From Oscillospiraceae bacterium (GTDB lineage: Bacteria > Bacillota > Clostridia > Oscillospirales > Ruminococcaceae), in the NCBI GenBank assembly GCA_028720105.1, contig JAQYLI010000017.1, positions 62,001-126,000 on the forward strand: DNA of 64,000 nt, given 5' to 3'. The stretch's first letter is position 1. Each line of letters opens with the position of its first letter. This document shows, in pieces, positions 24,980 to 33,169 of this stretch. The position numbers and the translations under genes are program-made. The notes under the pieces were generated by a model. That model had not been told where the DNA came from. It did not search any database and was given only the letters and a program-made list of their open reading frames with translations.

Positions 24980-25531
24980 ATGAAGAAGTTTGTATGTTCT
25001 ATCTGCGGCTATGTTTACGAGGGCGAGACTGCTCCCGAGAAATGTCCCCAGTGCAACGCTCCCGCTTCCAAGTTCAACGAGGTCAAGGAGGACGGCGGTC
25101 TCCAGTTTGCCTGCGAGCATATCGTAGGTATCGCTAAGGACGTTGAGGACAAGGATATCATCGAGGGTCTCAACCAGAACTTTATGGGCGAGTGCACCGA
25201 GGTAGGTATGTACCTTGCAATGTCCAGAGTAGCTGACAGAGAGGGCTATCCCGAGGTTGCTGAGGCTTACAAGAGAATTGCTTTTGAGGAGGCTGAGCAC
25301 GCTGCAAAGTTTGCAGAGCTTCTGGGCGACGTTGTTACCGACTCCACCAAGAAGAACCTTGAGATGAGAGTTATGGCTGAGCACGGCGCAACTCAGGGCA
25401 AGCTTGACCTTGCAACAAAGGCAAAGCAGCAGGGTCTTGACGCTATCCACGACACTGTTCACGAGATGGCTAAGGACGAGGCAAGACACGGCAAGGCTTT
25501 CCAGGGTCTCCTGAACAGATACTTCAAGTAA
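24980..25531 (+). CDS. Rubrerythrin with N-terminal rubredoxin domain (reverse rubrerythrin)
   Basis: A 183-residue non-haem iron peroxidase that reduces H2O2 with electrons from NAD(P)H via rubredoxin-type iron. The rubredoxin-like Fe(Cys)4 site comes first (Cys6, Cys9, Cys22, Cys25 in FVCSICGYV and EKCPQCNAP). The di-iron four-helix bundle follows, with metal ligands in [22 protein letters not shown] and [12 protein letters not shown]. This domain order is the 'reverse' form known from Clostridium. ATG 24980 follows CGGAGGAA. Codon use is strongly biased, suggesting very high expression, as expected for an oxygen-stress protein of an anaerobe. It is monocistronic, with terminator 25552-25593. 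Confidence 0.95.
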   Translation: MKKFVCSICGYVYEGETAPEKCPQCNAPASKFNEVKEDGGLQFACEHIVGIAKDVEDKDIIEGLNQNFMGECTEVGMYLAMSRVADREGYPEVAEAYKRIAFEEAEHAAKFAELLGDVVTDSTKKNLEMRVMAEHGATQGKLDLATKAKQQGLDAIHDTVHEMAKDEARHGKAFQGLLNRYFK

Positions 25532-25551
25532 TTTAGTTTTATACTAATCAG

Positions 25552-25593
25552 AAAACGGTCTGACGATTTCAAAATTCGTCAGACCGTTTTTTT
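25552..25593 (+). terminator. Terminator of the rubrerythrin gene
   Basis: A perfect 15-bp stem (25552-25566 with 25576-25590) followed by T7. Confidence 0.92.
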
Positions 25594-25612
25594 GCCGTAA
25601 TAAGCGCCCGAA

Positions 25613-26383
25613 TTATTCCTTTTTCTTCATACAGCCTATCATTACCCCCGAGCCGCCTGCCGCCGCAAGAGCAAGAAGCACAGGAGCCAGAATTCCGTCT
25701 TTGCTCCGAGTCTCCTCAAAAACGCTCTCGGACATCATCGCTCCTGCGGAAACGTCCTCCCCGAAGGTAACAGGGTCGGAGGGGTCTGTAAGATAAAACC
25801 AGCCCTTATTTCCCCAGATGTAGTTCACATAGCCCCATTTATCGCCAAACTCATCGGTGTAAACACTGCTGACATAGCTGCCGAAATCATCGGGGTGCTT
25901 TTCCATAGCGATGTATTCGGAGCTGCCCGGATATTTCCAGAGATAGATAGTCCCGTCCTCTCTAAGAGAGTCAAACTCCCCCGATTTCACGGCGACTATC
26001 TCGTCCTTATGCTCCTCGGTGAAGGAGAAATTGTCGTACACAGGCTCAAGCCCATCAAGGGATATCCACAGAAGAGTGTCCTCTCCCTTGAAATCGTAAT
26101 ATCCGCCCCACTCTGCTCCGTTCTTGTCGGTGTAGTAAAGCTGAATACTCGGTGAAATGCCCGCAGACAGCTTGCCCGTTTGATTGCCGTTCGGGTCATC
26201 AAAGACCTTTGTTTCGGCGGTAAGGGTGTATTTCCGCCCATCGTTTCCGTAGGGACGGGTGATGTCATTATAATTCGAGTCGAAGAAGCTGTCTACAGGT
26301 TCATATATAACATCTGCGCCGACAGCTGTTCCCATTCCCGCACACATAAGGACTGCCGCCGCTGTAAAAAGAAATTTTTTCAT
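25613..26383 (-). CDS. Secreted, membrane-anchored protein with SH3-like repeats
   Basis: A 256-residue protein of unknown function. Signal peptide MKKFLFTAAAVLMCAGMGTA, then two similar modules of about 80 residues. Each has a strand-turn pattern ending in W-G-Y (KNGAEWGGYYDF and EFGDKWGYVNYIW), typical of bacterial SH3-like domains that bind cell-wall peptides. C-terminal residues about 228-250 form a membrane helix (LAPVLLALAAAGGSGVMIG) followed by CMKKKE. So it is probably fixed to the outer membrane face by its C-terminus. ATG 26383 follows GGGAGGC. The terminator at 25552-25593 can also serve this gene from the other side. Confidence 0.78.
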   Translation of the reverse strand: MKKFLFTAAAVLMCAGMGTAVGADVIYEPVDSFFDSNYNDITRPYGNDGRKYTLTAETKVFDDPNGNQTGKLSAGISPSIQLYYTDKNGAEWGGYYDFKGEDTLLWISLDGLEPVYDNFSFTEEHKDEIVAVKSGEFDSLREDGTIYLWKYPGSSEYIAMEKHPDDFGSYVSSVYTDEFGDKWGYVNYIWGNKGWFYLTDPSDPVTFGEDVSAGAMMSESVFEETRSKDGILAPVLLALAAAGGSGVMIGCMKKKE

Positions 26384-26472
26384 TTTAATATGCCTCCCGT
26401 TTTTATTTTTCATCTGTATAATAAACAACCGAGATCAGGAAAATTTTGCATATTTTTTCCGAAACTAAAAAA

Positions 26473-27489
26473 TTACATCACCCCATAGTTTCTGATAATG
26501 ATATAAGCCATATAAGCCGCATAGATAAGAACAAGCACAACGCCCTCGGTGCGGGACATCTTCTTTCCCGTAAGATACCAAATATATGCGATAAGGCTCA
26601 TAACGATAAGGATAATTCCGTCAATGACAGCAGAGCCTTCCGCCGCAATGGGAGTGATAACTCCCGACACGCCCAGGATACAGAGGACATTGAAAATATT
26701 TGAGCCTACCACATTGCCCACAGCCATATCGTTCTCGCCCTTTTTAGCGGCGGTTATGGAGGTCACAAGCTCGGGAAGGCTTGTACCCATAGCACATATG
26801 GTAAGACCTGCCAGAGTTTCGCTCATTCCTGCCGCAAGGGCGATGGACTGAGCGTTATCTACCACAAGATTGCCGCCCAGAACAATTCCCGCAACTCCTC
26901 CGATAATGCCGAGAGCGCATTTGAGGGGTGAAAATTCCGTCTTTGTCTCTTCCTCGTCCCCGCCGCTCTTGCCTGCAAGCTTGATGGAAACAATTATATA
27001 AGCGATAAGGGCAATGATAAGCACAGCCGCTTCTATCCTGCTCATAGTGCCGTCAAGGATAAATATGACAAACAGAGCCATTGCCGCAATTGATATGGGA
27101 TAATCCCGCTTTGCAACACTGTCGTTGGTGTCAATAGGCTTTATGGCGGAGCAGACGCCTAAAACCATAAGGAGATTAAAAATATTTGAGCCGATAACAT
27201 TGCTTATGGCAAGGGAATTTGAGCCGCTCACCGCCGCAGAAATGCTGACCGCCAGTTCTGGAGCGCTTGTTCCCATTGCAACAATGGTAAGCCCCACGAT
27301 CAGAGAGGGTATTTTCAGCTTTTTGGCAAGAGAGCAGCTGCCCTCAACGAAAAAGTCCGCGCCGCTGATAAGCAGAAAAAAGCCTGCAAGGAGCATTATT
27401 ATGCTGAGTATCACAATCTGCGGCAGGGGGAAGATATAGCTTGTCACTGCCGCAGCCGCAAGCAGGATAATGTATAAAACGATCTTCAT
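26473..27489 (-). CDS. Calcium/sodium antiporter, YrbG-like CaCA family
   Basis: A 338-residue inner-membrane exchanger with about ten spans, moving Ca2+ or another cation against Na+ or H+. It has the two inverted alpha-repeats: [20 protein letters not shown] (residues about 66-85) with [16 protein letters not shown], and [20 protein letters not shown] with [17 protein letters not shown] in the second half. The G-T-S-x-P-E cores carry the ion-binding glutamates. A hydrophilic loop ([13 protein letters not shown]) lies between the halves. ATG 27489 follows GGAGGTATT. Its own promoter is at 27518-27546. Confidence 0.93.
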   Translation of the reverse strand: MKIVLYIILLAAAAVTSYIFPLPQIVILSIIMLLAGFFLLISGADFFVEGSCSLAKKLKIPSLIVGLTIVAMGTSAPELAVSISAAVSGSNSLAISNVIGSNIFNLLMVLGVCSAIKPIDTNDSVAKRDYPISIAAMALFVIFILDGTMSRIEAAVLIIALIAYIIVSIKLAGKSGGDEEETKTEFSPLKCALGIIGGVAGIVLGGNLVVDNAQSIALAAGMSETLAGLTICAMGTSLPELVTSITAAKKGENDMAVGNVVGSNIFNVLCILGVSGVITPIAAEGSAVIDGIILIVMSLIAYIWYLTGKKMSRTEGVVLVLIYAAYMAYIIIRNYGVM

Positions 27490-27517
27490 TTCAATACCTC
27501 CGAAAAGCTTTTTTCAT

Positions 27518-27546
27518 AGTATATCATTTTTTTCCGGGATTTGCAA
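27518..27546 (-). promoter_or_regulatory. Sigma-A promoter of the CaCA exchanger
   Basis: TTGCAA (27541-27546), 17-base spacer, TATACT (27518-27523) on the minus strand. Confidence 0.65.
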
Positions 27547-27581
27547 TAGCAATTGAAAATTTAAAAGGGTGAAACCGAAAT

Positions 27582-27620
27582 AAAAATCGTACCCGCCGGA
27601 ATATTATCCGAGCGGGTACG
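27582..27620 (-). terminator. Terminator after the DUF2798-like gene
   Basis: CGTACCCGC (27588-27596) pairs with GCGGGTACG (27612-27620), with CGGA/TCCG inside. ATTTTTA follows on the minus strand. Confidence 0.88.
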
Positions 27621-27633
27621 GTCATTTATGCAG

Positions 27634-28197
27634 TTATGCAGTTTCAGCCGCTGTCTCCTTGTTATTTCTGAAAAGCGCTTTAAAAAGCGTGCGGATAAGG
27701 GGCTGGATAAAGAAAAGCTGGGTAAAGAACGCAAAGGGGAAATTAAAGCATACAAGCTTCAGCCAGTCCGCAAGGAGGGTCAAAAGGTCAAAGCCCTTGT
27801 AATAAGGATAATAAAGCCAGGCGGCAATAAAGCTCATAGCAGGGCACATTATTCCCACGGTAGCGCATATGACAGCCGTCTCGAACAGCACAGGGTGAGT
27901 GGTTCGGGGGTCGAATACCTTACAGGCAAGCTTGAACGAGCAGGGGCTTCCCACAAGCATTTCAAGGCAATATGCAAAGCAAAATTCCGTCAGCACCACC
28001 GCCCATATGGGAACATATCGTCCAAGCATATAAACGCCGCCGTTTGCTTCTATTGCTTCAAGCACACTCGTTTTCCCCGTAAGGCTCATAAGCAAATTGC
28101 CGTTTACCGTGTAAAGGCTGTAAAATACATAGGCGTGTACGGTAACAAGCACAGTCATAAGGGCAAATATCCCTCTTTCAAAATTGTTTCTCGGCAT
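27634..28197 (-). CDS. Four-helix membrane protein, DUF2798-like duplicate
   Basis: A 187-residue integral membrane protein with four predicted helices in two similar pairs (GIFALMTVLVTVHAYVFYSLY with ILTEFCFAYCLEML, then VLFETAVICATVGIMCPAMSF with FAFFTQLFFIQPLIRTLF). The second half looks like a repeat of the first, as in fused DUF2798-type units; the family name is from memory and moderately sure. Function unknown. ATG 28197 is chosen because AGGAGAGATC precedes it; a longer frame to 28242 would run into the structured leader. The transcript starts near 28346 and carries a roughly 110-nt folded leader ending in T7 (28227-28334), so expression is probably controlled by attenuation. Confidence 0.75.
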   Translation of the reverse strand: MPRNNFERGIFALMTVLVTVHAYVFYSLYTVNGNLLMSLTGKTSVLEAIEANGGVYMLGRYVPIWAVVLTEFCFAYCLEMLVGSPCSFKLACKVFDPRTTHPVLFETAVICATVGIMCPAMSFIAAWLYYPYYKGFDLLTLLADWLKLVCFNFPFAFFTQLFFIQPLIRTLFKALFRNNKETAAETA

Positions 28198-28226
28198 AAA
28201 GATCTCTCCTGACTTAATGTGATTTT

Positions 28227-28334
28227 GGACAAAAAAACACACGTCCTGCCCTGTGCAGACCCGATCATCGAAAAAAGCTTGCTGTACCGTGATCAGATTT
28301 ACATACCTTGTGGGTAAAACGTGTGTCGTTGTCC
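28227..28334 (-). promoter_or_regulatory. Structured leader RNA, candidate riboswitch or attenuator
   Basis: In minus-strand RNA the leader folds as a four-helix junction. Closing stem ACACACGU (28319-28326) pairs with ACGUGUGU (28237-28244), with an outer GGAC/GUCC pair beyond. Inside are UACC-CACAA-GGUA, a 7-bp stem CUGAUCA/UGAUCGG, and CUGC/GCAG. U7 directly follows the right arm of the closing stem, so formation of the junction could itself terminate transcription. It does not match any riboswitch class I can recall. Confidence 0.6.
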
Positions 28335-28352
28335 TTATAAAATTGTAATGCT

Positions 28353-28382
28353 ATTTTACCATAAAACAAATCCCCGAGTCAA
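28353..28382 (-). promoter_or_regulatory. Promoter of the structured-leader transcript
   Basis: TTGACT (28377-28382), 18-base spacer, TAAAAT (28353-28358) on the minus strand. Predicted start is near 28346. Confidence 0.6.
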
Positions 28383-28432
28383 GGGATATCTTTTCCAAAT
28401 TTATGCTTTCCGAAGCCCCGTAAAACTATAAT

Positions 28433-28546
28433 TTTACATAAAATTCACCCACCCCCAAATATAATAAAGACAACTCCCTCTGCAATTTTACTCTGATTTT
28501 ACAAAAGGCAGGTTACGGATTTTACATTGGCAGTGTATTATATAAT
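28433..28546 (+). promoter_or_regulatory. Pho-regulated promoter of the pst operon
   Basis: TTTACA (28433) and TTCACC (28444) are 11 bases apart. TTTACT (28487) and TTTACA (28498) are also 11 apart. A further TTTACA (28521) sits at the position of the -35 box, 14 bases before TATAAT (28541-28546). These match the TT(A/T/C)ACA direct repeats with 11-base period bound by PhoP in Gram-positive bacteria. There is no proper -35 hexamer, as expected of an activator-dependent promoter. Confidence 0.75.
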
Positions 28547-28618
28547 CGTACCGCGAAGAAGCGATAATAAAGAAATGTAAAATGTAAATCAGACGATTTA
28601 CCGAAAGGAAGATTTGTA

Positions 28619-29560
28619 ATGAAAAAAACAGCAAGCAGAATTATGACAGTATTTGCCGCAATGGCATTATGCGGAACACTCGCAGCCTGCGGAAGCAGCT
28701 CGGGCACAAATGAAACAACCACCGCAGCAGGAGCAGCAGAAACAACAGCCGCAGCAGCCGGTAGCAATTTCAAGGCAAGCTCCGACATCACCGTTATCTC
28801 CAGAGAGGACGGCTCGGGAACAAGAGGAGCATTTGTTGAGCTTTTCGGCGTTGAGCAGAAAAACGATCAGGGCGAGAAGATAGACTACACCATCGACACC
28901 GCTTCCATCACCCAGAGCACAGGCGTTATGAAAACAAGCGTATCTCAGAACGAGTATGCTATCGGCTATATCTCCCTCGGCGCACTTGACGATACCGTAA
29001 AGGCTCTCAAGATCGACGGCGCTGACGCAACAGTGGATAACATCAAGAACGGAACATATAAGATCTCCCGTCCCTTCAATATCGTTACCACAGAAAATGT
29101 TTCTCCCCTTGCACAGGATTTCATCGACTTCATTATGTCCGCCGACGGACAGGCTGTTATTGAGGGAGAAAAGTATATCCCCGTTTCCGATGCACCTGCA
29201 TATTCGGGAACAAAGCAGAGCGGCACAGTAACAGTAGCAGGCTCCTCCTCCGTAACTCCCGTAATGGAAAAGCTCAAGGAAGCATATGTGGCTGTTAACC
29301 CCGACGTTACCGTTGAAATTAACCAGAGTGACTCCACCACAGGCGTAAACAGCGCAGTAGACGGCATCTGCGATATCGGAATGGCTTCAAGAGAGCTTAA
29401 GGACAGCGAGACCGAAAAGGGCGCAGTTTCCACAGTTATCGCAATGGACGGCATCACCGTTATCGTAAGCAACGAAAACCCCGTAAACGAGCTTACCGCA
29501 AACGAGGTAAAGGATATCTATACCGGAAATATTACAACTTGGGAAAGCCTTGTTGACTAA
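28619..29560 (+). CDS. pstS: Phosphate-binding lipoprotein PstS, circularly permuted
   Basis: A 313-residue extracellular phosphate receptor of the Pst ABC transporter. Signal peptide with lipobox LAAC (Cys24), then a Thr/Ala linker. The order of parts is unusual: residues about 55-190 are the usual second half (ISREDGSGTRGAF at 60-72, STG and AIGYISLG near 113-121, FIDFIMSADGQAVIEG and YIPVSD). Residues about 202-313 are the usual first half (TVTVAGSSSVTPVMEKL at 203-219, DIGMASRELKD at 252-262, KDIYTGNITTWESLVD at the end). All ligand-binding motifs are present, so the protein should work. ATG follows CCGAAAGGAA. A 14-bp hairpin after the gene may stabilise its mRNA. Confidence 0.93.
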   Translation: MKKTASRIMTVFAAMALCGTLAACGSSSGTNETTTAAGAAETTAAAAGSNFKASSDITVISREDGSGTRGAFVELFGVEQKNDQGEKIDYTIDTASITQSTGVMKTSVSQNEYAIGYISLGALDDTVKALKIDGADATVDNIKNGTYKISRPFNIVTTENVSPLAQDFIDFIMSADGQAVIEGEKYIPVSDAPAYSGTKQSGTVTVAGSSSVTPVMEKLKEAYVAVNPDVTVEINQSDSTTGVNSAVDGICDIGMASRELKDSETEKGAVSTVIAMDGITVIVSNENPVNELTANEVKDIYTGNITTWESLVD

Positions 29561-29579
29561 ATTTAATTACCATTCATCA

Positions 29580-29616
29580 GAGTGTCTCTCACCGTCACAG
29601 ATGGTGAGAGACACTC
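29580..29616 (+). other. Intercistronic hairpin between pstS and pstC
   Basis: A perfect 14-bp stem (29580-29593 with 29603-29616) and a 9-base loop, without a T-run. It probably protects the pstS message or causes partial termination, giving more binding protein than permease. Confidence 0.85.
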
Positions 29617-29651
29617 GTGAATAACGGGAAAGGAGCGTAACCTGATCCAAT

Positions 29652-30506
29652 ATGAATAACTTCAAAGAAAAGGCTATGCATATCGTGTTCGCCGTATCTG
29701 CCTGCATATCAATACTTGCAGTAGTGCTGATATGCGTTTTTCTCTTTGCAAACGGCATACCTGCCATAGCCGAGATAGGTGCAGGAAATTTCCTTGGCGG
29801 AAAGGTCTGGAAGCCCTCGAATGATACCTACGGCATATTCCCCATGATAATCGGCAGCCTTTACGTTACCGCAGGAGCAATAATCATAGGCGTTCCCATA
29901 GGCATACTCACCGCAGTATTTATGGCAAGGTTCTGCCCCAAGGGAATTTATAAGATTGTCAAGCCCGCCATAGAGCTGCTTGCAGGCATTCCCTCGGTAG
30001 TTTACGGCTTTTTCGGACTTATGGTAATAGTCCCCCTCATCAAACAGCTTTTCGGAGGCAGCGGAACAAGTATGCTGGCAGCCTCAATAGTGCTGGGAAT
30101 AATGATACTCCCCACCATCATCGGCGTTTCGGAAAGCGCTATCAGAGCCGTTCCCGAAAGCTATTACGAAGGCTCTCTGGGTCTGGGCGCAAGCCACGAG
30201 AGAAGCGTGTTTTTCGCTGTTCTCCCTGCGGCAAAGTCGGGCATACTTGCAGGAGTGATACTCGGAATAGGACGTGCCGTGGGCGAAACAATGGCTGTGG
30301 TAATGGTTGCGGGCAATCAGGCAGTCCTGCCCGAAAAGCTTACTCAGGGCGTGCGTACAATGACCGCAAACATCGTCCTTGAAATGGGCTATGCCGCAGA
30401 TCTCCACCGTGAAGCCCTTATCGCAACAGCGGTGGTGCTTTTCGTGTTCATTCTTCTCATAAACCTCACATTCTCGGTAATAAAGAGAAAAACCTCCAAT
30501 GTCTGA
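29652..30506 (+). CDS. pstC: Phosphate ABC transporter permease PstC
   Basis: A 284-residue inner-membrane permease with six predicted spans, forming the channel with PstA. The ABC-permease loop EGSLGLGASHERSVFFAVLPAAKSGILAGV (EAA motif) lies near 170-195, and the conserved IGRAVGETMAVVMVAGN stretch near 210 contains the Arg and Glu needed for transport in E. coli PstC. The start ATG at 29652 has a weak site (GGAGCGTAACC) about 10 bases upstream. It comes second in the pst operon; its stop overlaps possible upstream codons of pstA. Confidence 0.95.
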   Translation: MNNFKEKAMHIVFAVSACISILAVVLICVFLFANGIPAIAEIGAGNFLGGKVWKPSNDTYGIFPMIIGSLYVTAGAIIIGVPIGILTAVFMARFCPKGIYKIVKPAIELLAGIPSVVYGFFGLMVIVPLIKQLFGGSGTSMLAASIVLGIMILPTIIGVSESAIRAVPESYYEGSLGLGASHERSVFFAVLPAAKSGILAGVILGIGRAVGETMAVVMVAGNQAVLPEKLTQGVRTMTANIVLEMGYAADLHREALIATAVVLFVFILLINLTFSVIKRKTSNV

Positions 30507-30519
30507 AAGGAAAAATTCT

Positions 30520-31401
30520 ATGAATAATATTTCCGCCGCTGCTATCCCGGCAGAAAAGGACAACAGCAGAACAAAGGCAATTTTCAGTTCAAAGGTGCAG
30601 TCGGCACTTCTCGGCGGCGCAGTGTGGCTTGCCGCAGGAATAACCCTGCTGTCCCTTCTGAGCATTATTATCTATATCCTGTATAAGGGTATTCCCAATC
30701 TTTCACTTGACCTTTTCGCTCCCGAATATACCACCGAGAATATGTCATTATTCCCTGCTCTGATAAACACCGTCACAATGACCCTTGTGTCCCTGCTTAT
30801 CGCCGTTCCTCTCGGAGTGTTCTCGGCTATATATCTGGTAGAATATGCTAAAAGAGGCAACAAGCTTGTGACCATTGTGGGAATAACCACCGAGACACTT
30901 TCGGGTATACCCTCCATCGTTTACGGACTTTTCGGATATCTGCTTTTCGTGGCGCAGCTTAAATGGGGCTACTGTATGATGGCAGGCGCACTCACCCTGT
31001 CTATAATGATACTCCCCCTTATTATGCGTACCACCGAGGAAGCCCTCAGAAGCGTTCCCGACAGCTACAGAGAGGGAAGCTTCGGTCTCGGCGCAGGAAA
31101 GCTCAGGACTGTATTTACCGTAGTCCTCCCCTCTGCCGTACCCGGAATACTCGCAGGCGTTATTCTCGCCATAGGACGTATCGCAGGAGAGACAGCCGCA
31201 CTTATCTTCACCGCAGGAACAGTAGCACAGATACCGGGTAACCTTATGGGCTCGGGCAGAACTCTTGCCATACACCTCTATGCCCTGTGGAATGAGGGAC
31301 TTGCCGCAGAGCAGTCATATGCCACCGCTGTGATACTGCTTATCATCGTGGTGCTCATAAATATGCTCTCCTCCTTTATCGCAAAGAAGATATCGAAGTA
31401 A
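30520..31401 (+). CDS. pstA: Phosphate ABC transporter permease PstA
   Basis: A 293-residue permease with six spans, partner of PstC. EAA loop [30 protein letters not shown] near 195-220, then [21 protein letters not shown] 30520 is used because AAAGGA lies 8 bases upstream; the in-frame ATG at 30499 overlaps pstC by 8 bases and lacks a site. The first 35 residues are hydrophilic and cytosolic. Third gene of the pst operon, 25 bases before pstB. Confidence 0.95.
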   Translation: MNNISAAAIPAEKDNSRTKAIFSSKVQSALLGGAVWLAAGITLLSLLSIIIYILYKGIPNLSLDLFAPEYTTENMSLFPALINTVTMTLVSLLIAVPLGVFSAIYLVEYAKRGNKLVTIVGITTETLSGIPSIVYGLFGYLLFVAQLKWGYCMMAGALTLSIMILPLIMRTTEEALRSVPDSYREGSFGLGAGKLRTVFTVVLPSAVPGILAGVILAIGRIAGETAALIFTAGTVAQIPGNLMGSGRTLAIHLYALWNEGLAAEQSYATAVILLIIVVLINMLSSFIAKKISK

Positions 31402-31426
31402 AAACATATCCGAAAGGAAAATTCAG

Positions 31427-32176
31427 ATGAATAAATTTGAAATTGAGCATTTAAATCTCCATTACGGAAAATTTCACGCATTAAAGGACGTTTCCATCAA
31501 CATTCCCGCAGGCGAGATAACTGCTTTTATCGGTCCTTCGGGATGCGGAAAATCTACCCTGCTCAAGAGCCTTAACCGAATGAATGACCTTGTTGAAGGC
31601 TGCGTTATCGACGGAAAGGTACTCCTTGACGGGGAGGATATTTACAACGGAATGGACGTGAATTTTCTCAGAAAAAAGGTTGGAATGGTTTTCCAGAAGC
31701 CAAATCCTTTCCCTATGAGCGTTTACGACAACATTGCCTACGGTCCCCGCACCCACGGCATTCACTCAAAGGCAAAGCTTGACGAAATAGTGGAGCGTTC
31801 CCTTACCGACGCTGCAATATGGAACGAGCTTAAAGACAGACTCAAGAAAAGCGCCCTGGGACTTTCGGGCGGTCAGCAGCAGAGATTGTGCATTGCCCGT
31901 GCCCTGGCGGTTGAGCCCGATGTTCTCCTTATGGACGAGCCTACTTCGGCTCTCGACCCCATTTCCACCAACAAGATCGAGGACCTTGCCATAAGCCTCA
32001 AGGAAAAGTACACCATTGTCATCGTCACCCACAATATGCAGCAGGCAACGAGAATTTCCGACCGCACAGCCTTTTTCCTCTTGGGCGAGATAGTGGAATA
32101 TGACGAGACCGAAAAGCTCTTCTCCACTCCCAAGGACAAGCGAACAGAGGACTACATAACCGGACGCTTCGGCTAA
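31427..32176 (+). CDS. pstB: Phosphate ABC transporter ATP-binding protein PstB
   Basis: A 249-residue ATPase that drives phosphate uptake. Walker [10 protein letters not shown] at 36-44, Q-loop [15 protein letters not shown] near 86-100, signature LSGGQQQR near 146, Walker [13 protein letters not shown] near 165, H-loop VTHNMQQA near 200. The length and NPFPMS motif are specific to PstB. ATG 31427 follows CCGAAAGGAAA. The next gene, phoU, is 303 bases downstream, beyond a repeat-containing leader. Confidence 0.97.
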   Translation: MNKFEIEHLNLHYGKFHALKDVSINIPAGEITAFIGPSGCGKSTLLKSLNRMNDLVEGCVIDGKVLLDGEDIYNGMDVNFLRKKVGMVFQKPNPFPMSVYDNIAYGPRTHGIHSKAKLDEIVERSLTDAAIWNELKDRLKKSALGLSGGQQQRLCIARALAVEPDVLLMDEPTSALDPISTNKIEDLAISLKEKYTIVIVTHNMQQATRISDRTAFFLLGEIVEYDETEKLFSTPKDKRTEDYITGRFG

Positions 32177-32276
32177 GGCAGGAGACGCCCCGCGGCGAGG
32201 GCGCGCCTTTATTTTGTGAGAATGATTACGATCATTCCGCGCCGATAGTTTTTTCAGAAGTCTGCCAAACAGCTTG

Positions 32277-32470
32277 ATTTGAGCAAATTTAACGTTACCG
32301 AGCCACAAACGAAAAGAATATCTCAAAACTCACCAACGAGGTCGCCGCGGGTCGTCACCAGCACGAAAGGATAATTTGAGCAATTCTAACGTTACCGAGC
32401 CACAAACGAAAAGAGTATCTCAAAACCCACCAACGAGGTCGCCGCGGGTCGTCACCCGCATGAAAGGATA
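32277..32470 (+). repeat. 97-bp tandem duplication in the phoU leader
   Basis: Unit 1 is 32277-32373 and unit 2 is 32374-32470; I count six differences in 97 bases. Each unit ends in a GAAAGGATA ribosome-site-like sequence. Unit 2 also has a perfect GCGGGT-CGTC-ACCCGC hairpin just before it, which unit 1 has only in part. The unit holds no coding frame of note. The remaining 32177-32276 contains a GC-rich CGCCC/GGGCG hairpin after pstB that may be a weak terminator. Confidence 0.9.
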
Positions 32471-32479
32471 ATCTTACTT

Positions 32480-33130
32480 ATGAGAAACAGATTTGAACTG
32501 CAGCTTGAAGAGCTGAACGTAAGCCTTATTAAAATGGGAGCGCTGTGCGAAACTGCTATTTCTATGGCGGTAAAGGCGCTTCTCAACAACGATACAGCCC
32601 TTGTGGACGGGGTCAAGGAGACTGAACGTGAGCTTGACCATATGGAAAGAAGCATTGAAGGACTTTGTATGAAGCTCATACTCCAGCAGCAGCCCGTTGC
32701 ACGAGATCTGCGGACAATTTCCTCTGCACTTAAAATGATAACCGATATGGAGCGTATCGGAGATCAGGCGGCGGATATCGCAAATCTCATAAAATACTGC
32801 CGTATGGACGAGGCAGGAGGAAGGTGCAGAGAGGACATCGCCCGAATGGCGGAAGCGGCTATAAAAATGGTCACCGCCAGTGTAGATGCCTTTGTGAAGC
32901 TTGATCTTGAGGGAGCACGAAAAGTAATTTCCGATGATGATGAGGTTGACGGCTTGTTTATTAAGATAAAAGGTGATATAATAAATATAATAGCGGAAAA
33001 TCCCGGACTTGGCGAGACGGTGTTTGATATTGTGATGATAGCCAAATACCTTGAGAGAATAGGCGACCACGCCACCAACATTGCCGAGTGGGTCGTATTT
33101 TCCATAACAGGAGAGCACGAAAACGCATAA
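32480..33130 (+). CDS. phoU: Phosphate signalling protein PhoU
   Basis: A 216-residue helical protein made of two similar three-helix bundles. It links Pst transporter activity to the PhoR kinase and restrains the Pho response when phosphate is plentiful. MRNRFELQLEELNVSLIKMG begins the first bundle. The metal-binding E/DxxxD motifs appear as TDMERIGDQAADIANL (near 93-108) and AKYLERIGDHATNIAEWV (near 189-206). The ATG at 32480 follows AAAGGA by 11 bases, at the end of the second repeat unit. Confidence 0.95.
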   Translation: MRNRFELQLEELNVSLIKMGALCETAISMAVKALLNNDTALVDGVKETERELDHMERSIEGLCMKLILQQQPVARDLRTISSALKMITDMERIGDQAADIANLIKYCRMDEAGGRCREDIARMAEAAIKMVTASVDAFVKLDLEGARKVISDDDEVDGLFIKIKGDIINIIAENPGLGETVFDIVMIAKYLERIGDHATNIAEWVVFSITGEHENA

Positions 33131-33169
33131 CTCACGCAGCACACGCTCTCGGAAAGGATGGTCAGATAA

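Noticed and set aside
28198-28242. Upstream start for the DUF2798-like protein
   Set aside because: It would begin inside the folded leader and lacks a ribosome site, while AGGAGAG precedes the ATG at 28197.
28244-28262. c-di-GMP riboswitch (CACAGGGCA block)
   Set aside because: Nine bases resemble the start of a GEMM motif, but the rest of the aptamer (GNRA tetraloop receptor, GGACGCAAAGC, second helix) is missing.
28237-28326. tRNA or tRNA-like gene in the structured leader
   Set aside because: The length is near 90 and there are four stems, but there is no GGTTCRA T-loop, no proper anticodon arm and no acceptor end. It is a leader RNA.
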